From positions 1,178,001-1,242,000 of the forward strand of contig OY987232.1 of assembly GCA_963920705.1 (NCBI GenBank): a DNA stretch of 64,000 nucleotides, written 5' to 3'. A model generated the notes under the pieces. That model did no database searches. It worked only from the letters and a program-made list of their open reading frames with translations, and was not told the DNA's origin. Position numbers and translations under genes: made by a program. The DNA comes from Odiellus spinosus. Taxonomy: Eukaryota; Arthropoda; Arachnida; Opiliones; Phalangiidae. How positions within the stretch are numbered: the first letter of the stretch is position 1; each line of letters opens with the position of its first letter. Positions 40,101-54,379 of this stretch are shown here, piece by piece.

Positions 40101-42900
40101 GGAAATTTGTGAATCTAAACTTGGGAAATTGGTGGATCTATACTTGGGAAATTGGTGGATCTATACTTGGGAAATTGGTGAATCTATACTTGGGAAATTG
40201 TTGGATCTATACTTGGGAAAGTTGTGAATCTATACTTGGGAAAATTGTGAATCTATACTTGGGAAATTTGTAAATCTATACTTGGGAAATTTGAGAATCT
40301 AAACTTGGGAAATTGGTGGATCTATACTTGGGAATTTGTTGGATCTATACTTGAGAAATTGTTGGATCTATACTTGGGAAATTTGTGGATCTATACTTGG
40401 GAAATTGCTGGATCTATACTTGGGAAATTGCTGGATCTATACTTGGGAAATTTGTGAATCTATACTTGGGAAATATGTGAATCTATACATGGTAAATTTG
40501 TGAATCTAATCTTGGGAAATTGGTGGATCTATACTTGGGAAATTGGTGGATCTATACTTGGGAAATTGGTGGATCTATACTTGGGAAATTGCTGGATCTA
40601 TACTTGGGAAATTTGTGAATCTATACATGGTAAATTTGTAAATCTATACTTGGGAAATATGTGAATCTATACTTGGGAAATTTGTGAATCTATACTTGGG
40701 AAAAATATGTGAATCTATACTTGTGAAATTTGTGAATCTATACTTGGGAAATATGTGAGTCTATACTTGGGAAATTTGTGAATCTATACATGGTAAATTT
40801 GTGAATCTATACTTGGGAAATTTGTGAATCTATACTTGTGAAATTTGTGAATCTATACTTGGGAAATTTGTGAATCTATACTTGGGAAATTTGTGAATCT
40901 ATACTTGGGAAATTTGTGAATCTATACTTGGGAAATTTGTGAATCTATACTTGGGAAATTTGTGAATCTATACTTGTGAAATTTGTGAATCTATACTTGG
41001 GAAATATGTGAGTCTATACTTGGGAAATTTGTGAATCTATACATGGTAAATTTGTGAGTCTATACTTGGGAAATTTGTGAATCTATACTTGGGAAATTTG
41101 TGAATCTATACTTGGGAAATTTGTGGATCTATACTTGGGAAATTGCTGGATCTATACTTGGGAAATTGCTGGATCTATACTTGGGAAATTTGTGAATCTA
41201 TACTTGGGAAATTTGTGAATCTATACTTGGGAAATTTGTGAATCTATACTTGGGAAATTTGTGAATCTATACTTGGGAAATTTGTGGATCTATACTTGGG
41301 AAATTGCTGGATCTATACTTGGGAAATTGCTGGATCTATACTTGGGAAATTGCTGGATCTATACTTGGGAAATTTGTGAATCTATACTTGGGAAATATGT
41401 GAATCTATACATGGTAAATTTGTGAATCTAATCTTGGGAAATTGGTGGATCTATACTTGGGAAATTGGTGGATCTATACTTGGGAAATTGGTGGATCTAT
41501 ACTTGGGAAATTGCTGGATCTATACTTGGGAAATTTGTGAATCTATACATGGTAAATTTGTAAATCTATACTTGGGAAATATGTGAATCTATACTTGGGA
41601 AATTTGTGAATCTATACTTGGGAAATTTGTGAATCTATACTTGTGAAATTTGTGAATCTATACTTGGGAAATATGTGAGTCTATACTTGGGAAATTTGTG
41701 AATCTATACATGGTAAATTTGTGAATCTATACTTGGGAAATTTGTGAATCTATACTTGTGAAATTTGTGAATCTATACTTGGGAAATTTGTGAATCTATA
41801 CTTGGGAAATTTGTGAATCTATACTTGGGAAATTTGTGAATCTAAACTTGGGAAATTGGTGGATCTATACTTGGGAAATTGGTGGATCTATACTTGGGAA
41901 ATTGGTGAATCTATACTTGGGAAATTGTTGGATCTATACTTGGGAAAGTTGTGAATCTATACTTGGGAAAATTGTGAATCTATACTTGGGAAATTTGTAA
42001 ATCTATACTTGGGAAATTTGAGAATCTAAACTTGGGAAATTGGTGGATCTATACTTGGGAATTTGTTGGATCTATACTTGAGAAATTGTTGGATCTATAC
42101 TTGGGAAATTTGTGGATCTATACTTGGGAAATTGCTGGATCTATACCAGGGAAATTGCTGGATCTATACTTGGGAAATTTGTGAATCTATACTTGGGAAA
42201 TATGTGAATCTATACATGGTAAATTTGTGAATCTAATCTTGGGAAATTGGTGGATCTATACTTGGGAAATTGGTGGATCTATACTTGGGAAATTGGTGGA
42301 TCTATACTTGGGAAATTGCTGGATCTATACTTGGGAAATTTGTGAATCTATACATGGTAAATTTGTAAATCTATACTTGGGAAATATGTGAATCTATACT
42401 TGGGAAATTTGTGAATCTATACTTGGGAAATTTGTGAATCTATACTTGTGAAATTTGTGAATCTATACTTGGGAAATATGTGAGTCTATACTTGGGAAAT
42501 TTGTGAATCTATACATGGTAAATTTGTGAATCTATACTTGGGAAATTTGTGAATCTATACTTGTGAAATTTGTGAATCTATACTTGGGAAATTTGTGAAT
42601 CTATACTTGGGAAATTTGTGAATCTATACTTGGGAAATTTGTGAATCTAAACTTGGGAAATTGGTGGATCTATACTTGGGAAATTGGTGGATCTATACTT
42701 GGGAAATTGGTGAATCTATACTTGGGAAATTGTTGGATCTATACTTGGGAAAGTTGTGAATCTATACTTGGGAAAATTGTGAATCTATACTTGGGAAATT
42801 TGTAAATCTATACTTGGGAAATTTGAGAATCTAAACTTGGGAAATTGGTGGATCTATACTTGGGAATTTGTTGGATCTATACTTGAGAAATTGTTGGATC
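40100..42900. repeat. Type-B satellite block with AAAGTTGTG and GGGAATTTGTTGG clusters
   Basis: The run TTGGTGGATC (two monomers), TTGGTGAATC, TTGTTGGATC, AAAGTTGTG, AAAATTGTG, TTTGTAAATC, TTTGAGAATC, then GGGAATTTGTTGG and GAGAAATTGTTGG recurs as a module (for example ending near 40370, 42100 and 42900). A 25-bp monomer with five A's (GGGAAAAATATGTG) sits near 40698. Confidence 0.65.
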
Positions 42901-45900
42901 TATACTTGGGAAATTTGTGAATCTATAATTGGGAAATATGTGAGTCTATACTTGGTAAATTTTTGAATCTATACATGGTAAATTTGTGAATCTATACTTG
43001 GGAAATTTGTGAATCTATACTTGGGAAATTTGTGAATCTATACTTGGGAAATTTGTGAATCTATACTTGGGAAATCTGTGAATCTAAACTTGGGAAATTG
43101 GTGGATCTATACTTGGGAAATTGGTGGATCTATACTTGGGAAATTGTTGGATCTATACTTGGGAAATTTGTGAATCTATACTTGGGAATATTGTGAATCT
43201 ATACTTAGGAAATTTGTGAATCTATACTTGGGAAATTTGTGAATCTAAACTTGGGAAATTGGTGGATCTATACTTGAGAAATTTGTGGATCTATACTTGG
43301 GAAATTTGTGGATCTATACTTGGGAAATTTGTGAATCTATACTTGGGAAATATGTGAATCTATACTTGGGAAATTTGAGAATCTATACTTGGGAAATATG
43401 TGAATCTATACTTGGGAAATTTGTGAATCTATACTTGTGAAATTTGTGAAACTACACTTGGGAAATTTGTGAATCTATACTTGGGAAAATTGTGAATCTA
43501 TACTTGGGAAATTTGTGAATCTATACTTGGGAAATTTGTGAATCTATACTTGGGAAATTTGTGAATCTAAACTTGGGAAATTGCTGGATCTATACTTGGG
43601 AAATTGCTGGATCTATACTTGGGAAATTGCTGGATCTATACTTGGGAAATTTGTGAATCTATACTTGGGAAATATGTGAATCTATACATGGTAAATTTGT
43701 GAATCTAATCTTGGGAAATTGATGGATCTATACTTGGGAAATTGGTGGATCTATACTTGGGAAATTGCTGGATCTATACTTGGGAAATTTGTGAATCTAT
43801 ACATAGTAAATTTGTAAATCTATACTTGGAAATATGTGAATCTATACTTGGGAAATTTGTGAATCTATACTTGGGAAATTTGTGAATCTATACTTGGGAA
43901 ATTTGAGAATTTATACTTGGGAAATTTGTGAATCTATACTTGTGAAATTTGTGAATCTATACTTGGGAAATATGTGAGTCTATACTTGGGAAATTTGTGA
44001 ATCTACACATGGTAAATTTGTGAATCTATACTTGGGAAATTTGTGAATCTATACTTGGGAAATTTGTGAATCTATACTTGGGAAATCTGTGAATCTAAAC
44101 TTGGGAAATTTGTGAATCTATACTTGGGAAATATGTGAATCTATACTTGGGAAATTTGTGAATCTATACATGGTAAATTTGTGAATCTATACTTGGGAAA
44201 TTTGAGAATCTATACTTGGGAAATTTATGAATCTATACTTGTGAAATTTGTGAAACTACACTTGGGAAATTTGTGAATCTATACTTGGGAAAATTGTGAA
44301 TCTATACTTGGGAAATTTGTGAATCTAAACTTGGGAAATTGCTGGATCTATACTTGGGAAATTGCTGGATCTATACTTGGGAAATTTGTGAATCTATACT
44401 TGGGAAATATGTGAATCTATACATGGTAAATTTGTGAATCTAATCTTGGGAAATTGATGGATCTATACTTGGGAAATTGGTGGATCTATACTTGGGAAAT
44501 TGCTGGATCTATACTTGGGAAATTTGTGAATCTATACATAGTAAATTTGTAAATCTATACTTGGAAATATGTGAATCTATACTTGGGAAATTTGTGAATC
44601 TATACTTGGGAAATTTGTGAATCTATACTTGGGAAATTTGAGAATCTATACTTGGGAAATTTGTGAATCTATACTTGTGAAATTTGTGAATCTATACTTG
44701 GGAAATATGTGCGTCTATACTTGGGAAATTTGTGAATCTATACATGGTAAATTTGTGAATCTATACTTGGGAAATTTGTGAATCTATACTTGGGAAATTT
44801 GTGAATCTATACTTGGGAAATTTGTGAATCTATACTTGGGAAATATGTGAATCTTTTCTTGGGAAATTTGTGAATCTATACATGGTAAATTTGTGAATCT
44901 ATACTTGGGAAATTTGTGAATCTATACTTGGGAAATTTGAGAATCTATACTTGGGAAATTTGTGAAACTATACTTGGGAAATTTGAGAATCTATACTTGG
45001 GAAATTTGTGAATCTATACTTGTGAAATTTGTGAAACTACACTTGGGAAATTTGTGAATCTATACTTGGGAAAATTGTGAATCTATACTTGGGAAAATTG
45101 TGAATCTATACTTGGGAAATTTGTGAATCTATTCTTGGGAAATTTGTGAATCTATACTTGGGAAATTTGTGAATCTAAACTTGGGAAATTGCTGGATCTA
45201 TACTTGGGAAATTTGTGAATCTATACTTGGGAAATATGTGAATCTATACATGGTAAATTTGTGAATCTAATCTTGGGAAATTGATGGATCTATACTTGGG
45301 AAATTGGTGGATCTATACTTGGGAAATTGCTGGATCTATACTTGGGAAATTTGTGAATCTATACATAGTAAATTTGTAAATCTATACTTGGAAATATGTG
45401 AATCTATACTTGGGAAATTTGTGAATCTATACTTGGGAAATTTGTGAATCTATACTTGGGAAATTTGTGAATCTATACTTGGGAAATTTGTGAATCTATA
45501 CTTGGGAAATTTGTGAATCTAAACTTGGGAAATTGGTGGATCTATACTTGGGAAATTGGTGGATCTATACTTGGGAAATTGGTGAATCTATACTTGGGAA
45601 ATTGTTGGATCTATACTTGGGAAAGTTGTGAATCTATACTTGGGAAAATTGTGAATCTATACTTGGGAAATTTGTAAATCTATACTTGGGAAATTTGAGA
45701 ATCTAAACTTGGGAAATTGGTGGATCTATACTTGGGAATTTGTTGGATCTATACTTGAGAAATTGTTGGATCTATACTTGGGAAATTAGTGGATCTATAC
45801 TTGGGAAATTTGTGAATCTATACTTGGGAAATTTGTGAATCTATACATGGTAAATTTGTAAATCTATACTTGGGAAATTTGTGAATCTATACTTGTGAAA

Positions 45901-48140
45901 TTTGTGAATCTATAATTGGGAAATATGTGAGTCTATACTTGGTAAATTTTTGAATCTATACATGGTAAATTTGTGAATCTATACTTGGGAAATTTGTGAA
46001 TCTATACTTGGGAAATTTGTGAATCTATACTTGGGAAATTTGTGAATCTATACTTGGGAAATCTGTGAATCTAAACTTGGGAAATTGGTGGATCTATACT
46101 TGGGAAATTGGTGGATCTATACTTGGGAAATTGTTGGATCTATACTTGGGAAATTTGTGAATCTATACTTGGGAATATTGTGAATCTATACTTAGGAAAT
46201 TTGTGAATCTATATTTGGGAAATTTTTGAATCTAAACTTGGGAAATTGGTGGATCTATACTTGAGAAATTTGTGGATCTATACTTGGGAAATTTGTGGAT
46301 CTATACTTGGGAAATTTGTGAATCTATACTTGGGAAATATGTGAATCTATACTTGGGAAATTTGAGAATCTATACATGGTAAATTTGTGAATATATACTT
46401 GGGAAATTTGTGAATCTATACTTGTGAAATTTGTGAAACTACACTTGGGAAATTTGTGAATCTATACTTGGGAAAATTGTGAATCTATACTTGGGAAATT
46501 TGTGAATCTATACTTGGGAAATTTGTGAATCTATACTTGGGAAATTTGTGAATCTAAACTTGGGAAATTGCTGGATCTATACTTGGGAAATTGCTGGATC
46601 TATACTTGGGAAATTGCTGGATCTATACTTGGGAAATTTGTGAATCTATACTTGGGAAATATGTGAATCTATACATGGTAAATTTGTGAATCTAATCTTG
46701 GGAAATTGATGGATCTATACTTGGGAAATTGGTGGATCTATACTTGGGAAATTGCTGGATCTATACTTGGGAAATTTGTGAATCTATACATAGTAAATTT
46801 GTAAATCTATACTTGGAAATATGTGAATCTATACTTGGGAAATTTGTGAATCTATACTTGGGAAATTTGTGAATCTATACTTGGGAAATTTGAGAATTTA
46901 TACTTGGGAAATTTGTGAATCTATACTTGTGAAATTTGTGAATCTATACTTGGGAAATATGTGAGTCTATACTTGGGAAATTTGTGAATCTACACATGGT
47001 AAATTTGTGAATCTATACTTGGGAAATTTGTGAATCTATACTTGGGAAATTTGTGAATCTATACTTGGGAAATCTGTGAATCTAAACTTGGGAAATTTGT
47101 GAATCTATACTTGGGAAATATGTGAATCTATACTTGGGAAATTTGTGAATCTATACATGGTAAATTTGTGAATCTATACTTGGGAAATTTGAGAATCTAT
47201 ACTTGGGAAATTTATGAATCTATACTTGTGAAATTTGTGAAACTACACTTGGGAAATTTGTGAATCTATACTTGGGAAAATTGTGAATCTATACTTGGGA
47301 AATTTGTGAATCTAAACTTGGGAAATTGCTGGATCTATACTTGGGAAATTGCTGGATCTATACTTGGGAAATTTGTGAATCTATACTTGGGAAATATGTG
47401 AATCTATACATGGTAAATTTGTGAATCTAATCTTGGGAAATTGATGGATCTATACTTGGGAAATTGGTGGATCTATACTTGGGAAATTGCTGGATCTATA
47501 CTTGGGAAATTTGTGAATCTATACATAGTAAATTTGTAAATCTATACTTGGAAATATGTGAATCTATACTTGGGAAATTTGTGAATCTATACTTGGGAAA
47601 TTTGTGAATCTATACTTGGGAAATTTGAGAATCTATACTTGGGAAATTTGTGAATCTATACTTGTGAAATTTGTGAATCTATACTTGGGAAATATGTGCG
47701 TCTATACTTGGGAAATTTGTGAATCTATACATGGTAAATTTGTGAATCTATACTTGGGAAATTTGTGAATCTATACTTGGGAAATTTGTGAATCTATACT
47801 TGGGAAATTTGTGAATCTATACTTGGGAAATATGTGAATCTATACTTGGGAAATTTGTGAATCTATACATGGTAAATTTGTGAATCTATACTTAGGAAAT
47901 TTGTGAATCTATACTTGGGAAATTTGAGAATCTATACTTGGGAAATTTGTGAAACTATACTTGGGAAATTTGAGAATCTATACTTGGGAAATTTGTGAAT
48001 CTATACTTGTGAAATTTGTGAAACTACACTTGGGAAATTTGTGAATCTATACTTGGGAAAATTGTGAATCTATACTTGGGAAAATTGTGAATCTATACTT
48101 GGGAAATTTGTGAATCTATTCTTGGGAAATTTGTGAATCT
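42900..48140. repeat. 2987-bp higher-order repeat, about 1.75 units
   Basis: Private variants recur at exactly 2987 bp: ATCTATAATTGGG (42921, 45908), ATCTACACATGG (44001, 46988), GTGCGTC (near 44711, 47698) and TGTGAAACTATAC (44961, 47948). 2987 equals 130 monomers minus three bases. The second unit breaks off near 48140. Confidence 0.85.
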
Positions 48141-50639
48141 AAACTTGGGAAATTGCTGGATCTATACTTGGGAAATTGCTGGATCTATACTTGGGAAATT
48201 TGTGAATCTATACTTGGGAAATATGTGAATCTATACATGGTAAATTTGTGAATCTAATCTTGGGAAATTGATGGATCTATACTTGGGAAATTGGTGGATC
48301 TATACTTGGGAAATTGCTGGATCTATACTTGGGAAATTTGTGAATCTATACATAGTAAATTTGTAAATCTATACTTGGAAATATGTGAATCTATACTTGG
48401 GAAATTTGTGAATCTATACTTGGGAAATTTGTGAATCTATACTTGGGAAATTTGAGAATCTATACTTGGGAAATTTGTGAATCTATACTTGTGAAATTTG
48501 TGAATCTATACTTGGGAAATATGTGAGTCTATACTTGGGAAATTTGTGAATCTTTACATGGTAAATTTGTGAATCTATACTTGGGAAATTTGTGAATCTA
48601 TACTTGGGAAATTTGTGAATCTATACTTGGGAAATCTGTGAATCTAAACTTGGGAAATTTGTGAATCTATACTTGGGAAATATGTGAATCTATACTTGGG
48701 AAATTTGTGAATCTATACATGGTAAATTTGTGAATCTATACTTGGGAAATTTGAGAATCTATACTTGGGAAATTTGTGAATCTATACTTGTGAAATTTGT
48801 GAAACTACACTTGGGAAATTTGTGAATCTATACTTGGGAAAATTGTGAATCTATACTTGGGAAATTTGTGAATCTATACTTGGGAAATTTGTGAATCTAT
48901 ACTTGGGAAATTTGTGAATCTAAACTTGGGAAATTGCTGGATCTATACTTGGGAAATTGCTGGATCTATACTTGGGAAATTTGTGAATCTATACTTGGGA
49001 AATATGTGAATCTATACATGGTAAATTTGTGAATCTAATCTTGGGAAATTGATGGATCTATACTTGGGAAATTGGTGGATCTATACTTGGGAAATTTGTG
49101 GATCTATACTTGGGAAAATTGTGAATCTATACTTGGGAAATTTGTGAATCTATACTTGGGAAATTTGTGAATCTATACTTGGGAATTTGTGAATCTAAAC
49201 TTGGGAAATTGCTGGATCTATACTTGGGAAATTGCTGGATCTATACTTGGGAAATTTGTGAATCTATACTTGGGAAATATGTGAATCTATACATGGTAAA
49301 TTTGTGAATCTAATCTTGGGAAATTGATGGATCTATACTTGGGAAATTGGTGGATCTATACTTGGGAAATTGCTGGATCTATACTTGGGAAATTTGTGAA
49401 TCTATACATAGTAAATTTGTAAATCTATACTTGGAAATATGTGAATCTATACTTGGGAAATTTGTGAATCTATACTTGGGAAATTTGTGAATCTATACTT
49501 GGGAAATTTGAGAATCTATACTTGGGAAATTTGTGAATCTATACTTGTGAAATTTGTGAATCTATACTTGGGAAATATGTGAGTCTATACTTGGGAAATT
49601 TGTGAATCTATACATGGTAAATTTGTGAATCTATACTTGGGAAATTTGTGAATCTATACTTGGGAAATTTGTGAATCTATACTTGGGAAATTTGTGAATC
49701 TATACTTGGGAAATTTGTGAATCTATACTTGGGAAATATGTGAATCTATACTTGGGAAATTTGTGAATCTATACATGGTAAATTTGTGAATCTATACTTG
49801 GGAAATTTGTGAATCTATACTTGGGAAATTTGAGAATCTATACTTGGGAAATTTGTGAATCTATACTTGGGAAATTTGAGAATCTATACTTGGGAAATTT
49901 GTGAATCTATACTTGTGAAATTTGTGAAACTACACTTGGGAAATTTGTGAATCTATACTTGGGAAAATTGTGAATCTATACTTGGGAAATTTGTGAATCT
50001 ATTCTTGGGAAATTTGTGAATCTATACTTGGGAAATTTGTGAATCTAAACTTGGGAAATTGCTGGATCTATACTTGGGAAATTGCTGGATCTATACTTGG
50101 GAAATTTGTGAATCTATACTTGGGAAATATGTGAATCTATATATGGTAAATTTGTGAATCTAATCTTGGGAAATTGATGGATCTATACTTGGGAAATTGG
50201 TGGATCTATACTTGGGAAATTGCTGGATCTATACTTGGGAAATTTGTGAATCTATACATAGTAAATTTGTAAATCTATACTTGGAAATATGTGAATCTAT
50301 ACTTGGGAAATTTGTGAATCTATACTTGGGAAATTTGTGAATCTATACTTGGGAAATTTGAGAATCTATACTTGGGAAATTTGTGAATCTATACTTGTGA
50401 AATTTGTGAATCTATACTTGGGAAATATGTGAGTCTATACTTGGGAAATTTGTGAATCTATACATGGTAAATTTGTGAATCTATACTTGGGAAATTTGTG
50501 AATCTATACTTGGGAAATTTGTGAATCTATACTTGGGAAATCTGTGAATCTAAACTTGGGAAATTTGTGAATCTATACTTGGGAAATATGTGAATCTATA
50601 CTTGGGAAATTTGAGAATCTATACTTGGGAAATTTGTGA

Positions 50640-53330
50640 ATCTATACTTGTGAAATTTGTGAAACTACACTTGGGAAATTTGTGAATCTATACTTGGGTA
50701 AATTGTGAATCTATACTTGGGAAATTTGTGAATCTATACTTGGGAAATTTGTGAATCTATACTTGGGAAATTTGTGAATCTAAACTTGGGAAATTGCTGG
50801 ATCTATACTTGTGAAATTTGTGAAACTACACTTGGGAAATTTGTGAATCTATACTTGGGTAAATTGTGAATCTATACTTGGGAAATTTGTGAATCTATAC
50901 TTGGGAAATTTGTGAATCTATACTTGGGAAATTTGTGAATCTAAACTTGGGAAATTGCTGGATCTATACTTGGGAAATTGCTGGATCTATACTTGGGAAA
51001 TTTGTGAATCTATACTTGGGAAATATGTGAATCTATACATGGTAAATTTGTGAATCTAATCTTGGGAAATTGATGGATCTATGCTTGGGAAATTGGTGGA
51101 TCTATACTTGGGAAATTGCTGGATCTATACTTGGGAAATTTGTGAATCTATACATAGTAAATTTGTAAATCTATACTTGGAAATATGTGAATCTATACTT
51201 GGGAAATTTGTGAATCTATACTTGGGAAATTTGTGAATCTATACTTGTGAAATTTGTGAATCTATACTTGGGAAATATGTGAGTCTATACTTGGGAAATT
51301 TGTGAATCTATACATGGTAAATTTGTGAATCTATACTTGGGAAATATGTGAATCTATACTTGGGAAATTTGAGAATCTATACTTGGGAAATTTGTGAATC
51401 TATACTTGTGAAATTTGTGAAACTACACTTGGGAAATTTGTGAATCTATACTTGGGTAAATTGTGAATCTATACTTGGGAAATTTGTGAATCTATACTTG
51501 GGAAATTTGTGAATCTATACTTGGGAAATTTGTGAATCTAAACTTGGGAAATTGCTGGATCTATACTTGTGAAATTTGTGAAACTACACTTGGGAAATTT
51601 GTGAATCTATACTTGGGTAAATTGTGAATCTATACTTGGGAAATTTGTGAATCTATACTTGGGAAATTTGTGAATCTATACTTGGGAAATTTGTGAATCT
51701 AAACTTGGGAAATTGCTGGATCTATACTTGGGAAATTGCTGGATCTATACTTGGGAAATTTGTGAATCTATACTTGGGAAATATGTGAATCTATACATGG
51801 TAAATTTGTGAATCTAATCTTGGGAAATTGATGGATCTATGCTTGGGAAATTGGTGGATCTATACTTGGGAAATTGCTGGATCTATACTTGGGAAATTTG
51901 TGAATCTATACATAGTAAATTTGTAAATCTATACTTGGAAATATGTGAATCTATACTTGGGAAATTTGTGAATCTATACTTGGGAAATTTGTGAATCTAT
52001 ACTTGTGAAATTTGTGATCTATACTTGGGAAATATGTGAGTCTATACTTGGGAAATTTGTGAATCTATACTTGGGAAATCTGTGAATCTAAACTTGGGAA
52101 ATTTGTGAATCTATACTTGGGAAATTTGTGAATCTATACTTGGGAAATTTGTGAATCTATACTTGGGAAATCTGTGAATCTAAACTTGGGAAATTTGTGA
52201 ATCTATACTTGGGAAATATGTGAATCTATACTTGGGAAATTTGTGAATCTATACATGGTAAATTTGTGAATCTATACTTGGGAAATTTGTGAATCTATAC
52301 TTGGGAAATTTGAGAATCTATACTTGGGAAATTTGTGAATCTATACTTGGGAAATTTGAGAATCTATACTTGTGAAATTTGTGAAACTACACTTGGGAAA
52401 TTTGTGAATCTATACTTGAGAAAATTGTGAATCTATACTTGGGAAATTTGTGAATCTATTCTTGGGAAATTTGTGAATCTATACTTGGGAAATTTGTGAA
52501 TCTAAACTTGGGAAATTGCTGGATCTATACTTGGGAAATTGCTGGATCTATACTTGGGAAATTTGTGAATCTATACTTGGGAAATATGTGAATCTATATA
52601 TGGTAAATTTGTGAATCTAATCTTGGGAAATTGATGGATCTATACTTGGGAAATTGGTGGATCTATACTTGGGAAATTGCTGGATCTATACTTGGGAAAT
52701 TTGTGAATCTATACATAGTAAATTTGTAAATCTATACTTGGAAATATGTGAATCTATACTTGGGAAATTTGTGAATCTATACTTGGGAAATTTGTGAATC
52801 TATACTTGGGAAATTTGAGAATCTATACTTGGGAAATTTGTGAATCTATACTTGTGAAATTTGTGAATCTATACTTGGGAAATATGTGAGTCTATACTTG
52901 GGAAATTTGTGAATCTATACATGGTAAATTTGTGAATCTATACTTGGGAAATTTGTGAATCTATACTTGGGAAATTTGTGAATCTATACTTGGGAAATCT
53001 GTGAATCTAAACTTGGGAAATTTGTGAATCTATACTTGGGAAATATGTGAATCTATACTTGGGAAATTTGAGAATCTATACTTGGGAAATTTGTGAATCT
53101 ATACTTGTGAAATTTGTGAAACAACACTTGGGAAATTTGTGAATCTATACTTGGGTAAATTGTGAATCTATACTTGGGAAATTTGTGAATCTATACTTGG
53201 GAAATTTGTGAATCTATACTTGGGAAATTTGTGAATCTAAACTTGGGAAATTGCTGGATCTATACTTGTGAAATTTGTGAAACTACACTTGGGAAATTTG
53301 TGAATCTATACTTGGGTAAATTGTGAATCT
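50640..53330. repeat. 758-bp higher-order repeat with an internal 161-bp duplication
   Basis: TACTTGGGTAAATTG occurs at 50691 and 50852 and again at 51449 and 51610. The pairs are 161 bp apart (7 monomers) and the sets 758 bp apart (33 monomers with one 22-mer). ATGCTTGGG recurs at 51081, 51839 and 53561. A further partial copy with GGGTAAATTG lies near 53150-53330. Confidence 0.75.
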
Positions 53331-54379
53331 ATACTTGGGTAAATTGTGAATCTATACTTGGGAAATTTGTGAATCTATACTTGGGAAATTTGTGAATCTA
53401 TACTTGAGAAATTTGTGAATCTAAACTTGGGAAATTGCTGGATCTATACTTGGGAAATTGCTGGATCTATACTTGGGAAATTTGTGAATCTATACTTGGG
53501 AAATATGTGAATCTATACATGGTAAATTTGTGAATCTAATCTTGGGAAATTGATGGATCTATGCTTGGGAAATTGGTGGATCTATACTTGGGAAATTGCT
53601 GGATCTATACTTGGGAAATTTGTGAATCTATACATAGTAAATTTGTAAATCTATACTTGGAAATATGTGAATCTATACTTGGGAAATTTGTGAATCTATA
53701 CTTGGGAAATTTGTGAATCTATACATGGTAAATTTGTGAATCTATACTTGGGAAATTTGTGAATCTATACTTGGGAAATTTGTGAATCTATACTTGGGAA
53801 ATCTGTGAATCTAAACTTGGGAAATTTGTGAATCTATACTTGGGAAATATGTGAATCTATACTTGGGAAATTTGTGAATCTATACATGGTAAATTTGTGA
53901 ATCTATACTTGGGAAATTTGTGAATCTATACTTGGGAAATTTGAGAATCTATACTTGGGAAATTTGTGGATCTATACTTGGGAAATTTGAGAATCTATAC
54001 TTGGGAAATTTGTGAATCTATACTTGTGAAATTTGTGAAACTACACTTGGGAAATTTGTGAATCTATACTTGAGAAAATTGTGAATCTATACTTGGGAAA
54101 TTTGTGAATCTATACTTGTGAAATTTGTGAATCTATACTTGGGAAATTTGTGAATCTATACTTGGGAAATTTGTGAATCTAAACTTGGGAAATTGCTGGA
54201 TCTATACTTGGGAAATTGCTGGAACTATACTTGGGAAATTTGTGAATCTATACTTGGGAAATATGTGAATCTATACATGGTAAATTTGTGAATCTAATCT
54301 TGAGAAATTGGTGGATCTATACTTGGGAAATTGGTGGATCTATACTTGGGAAATTGGTGGATCTATACTTGGGAAATTG

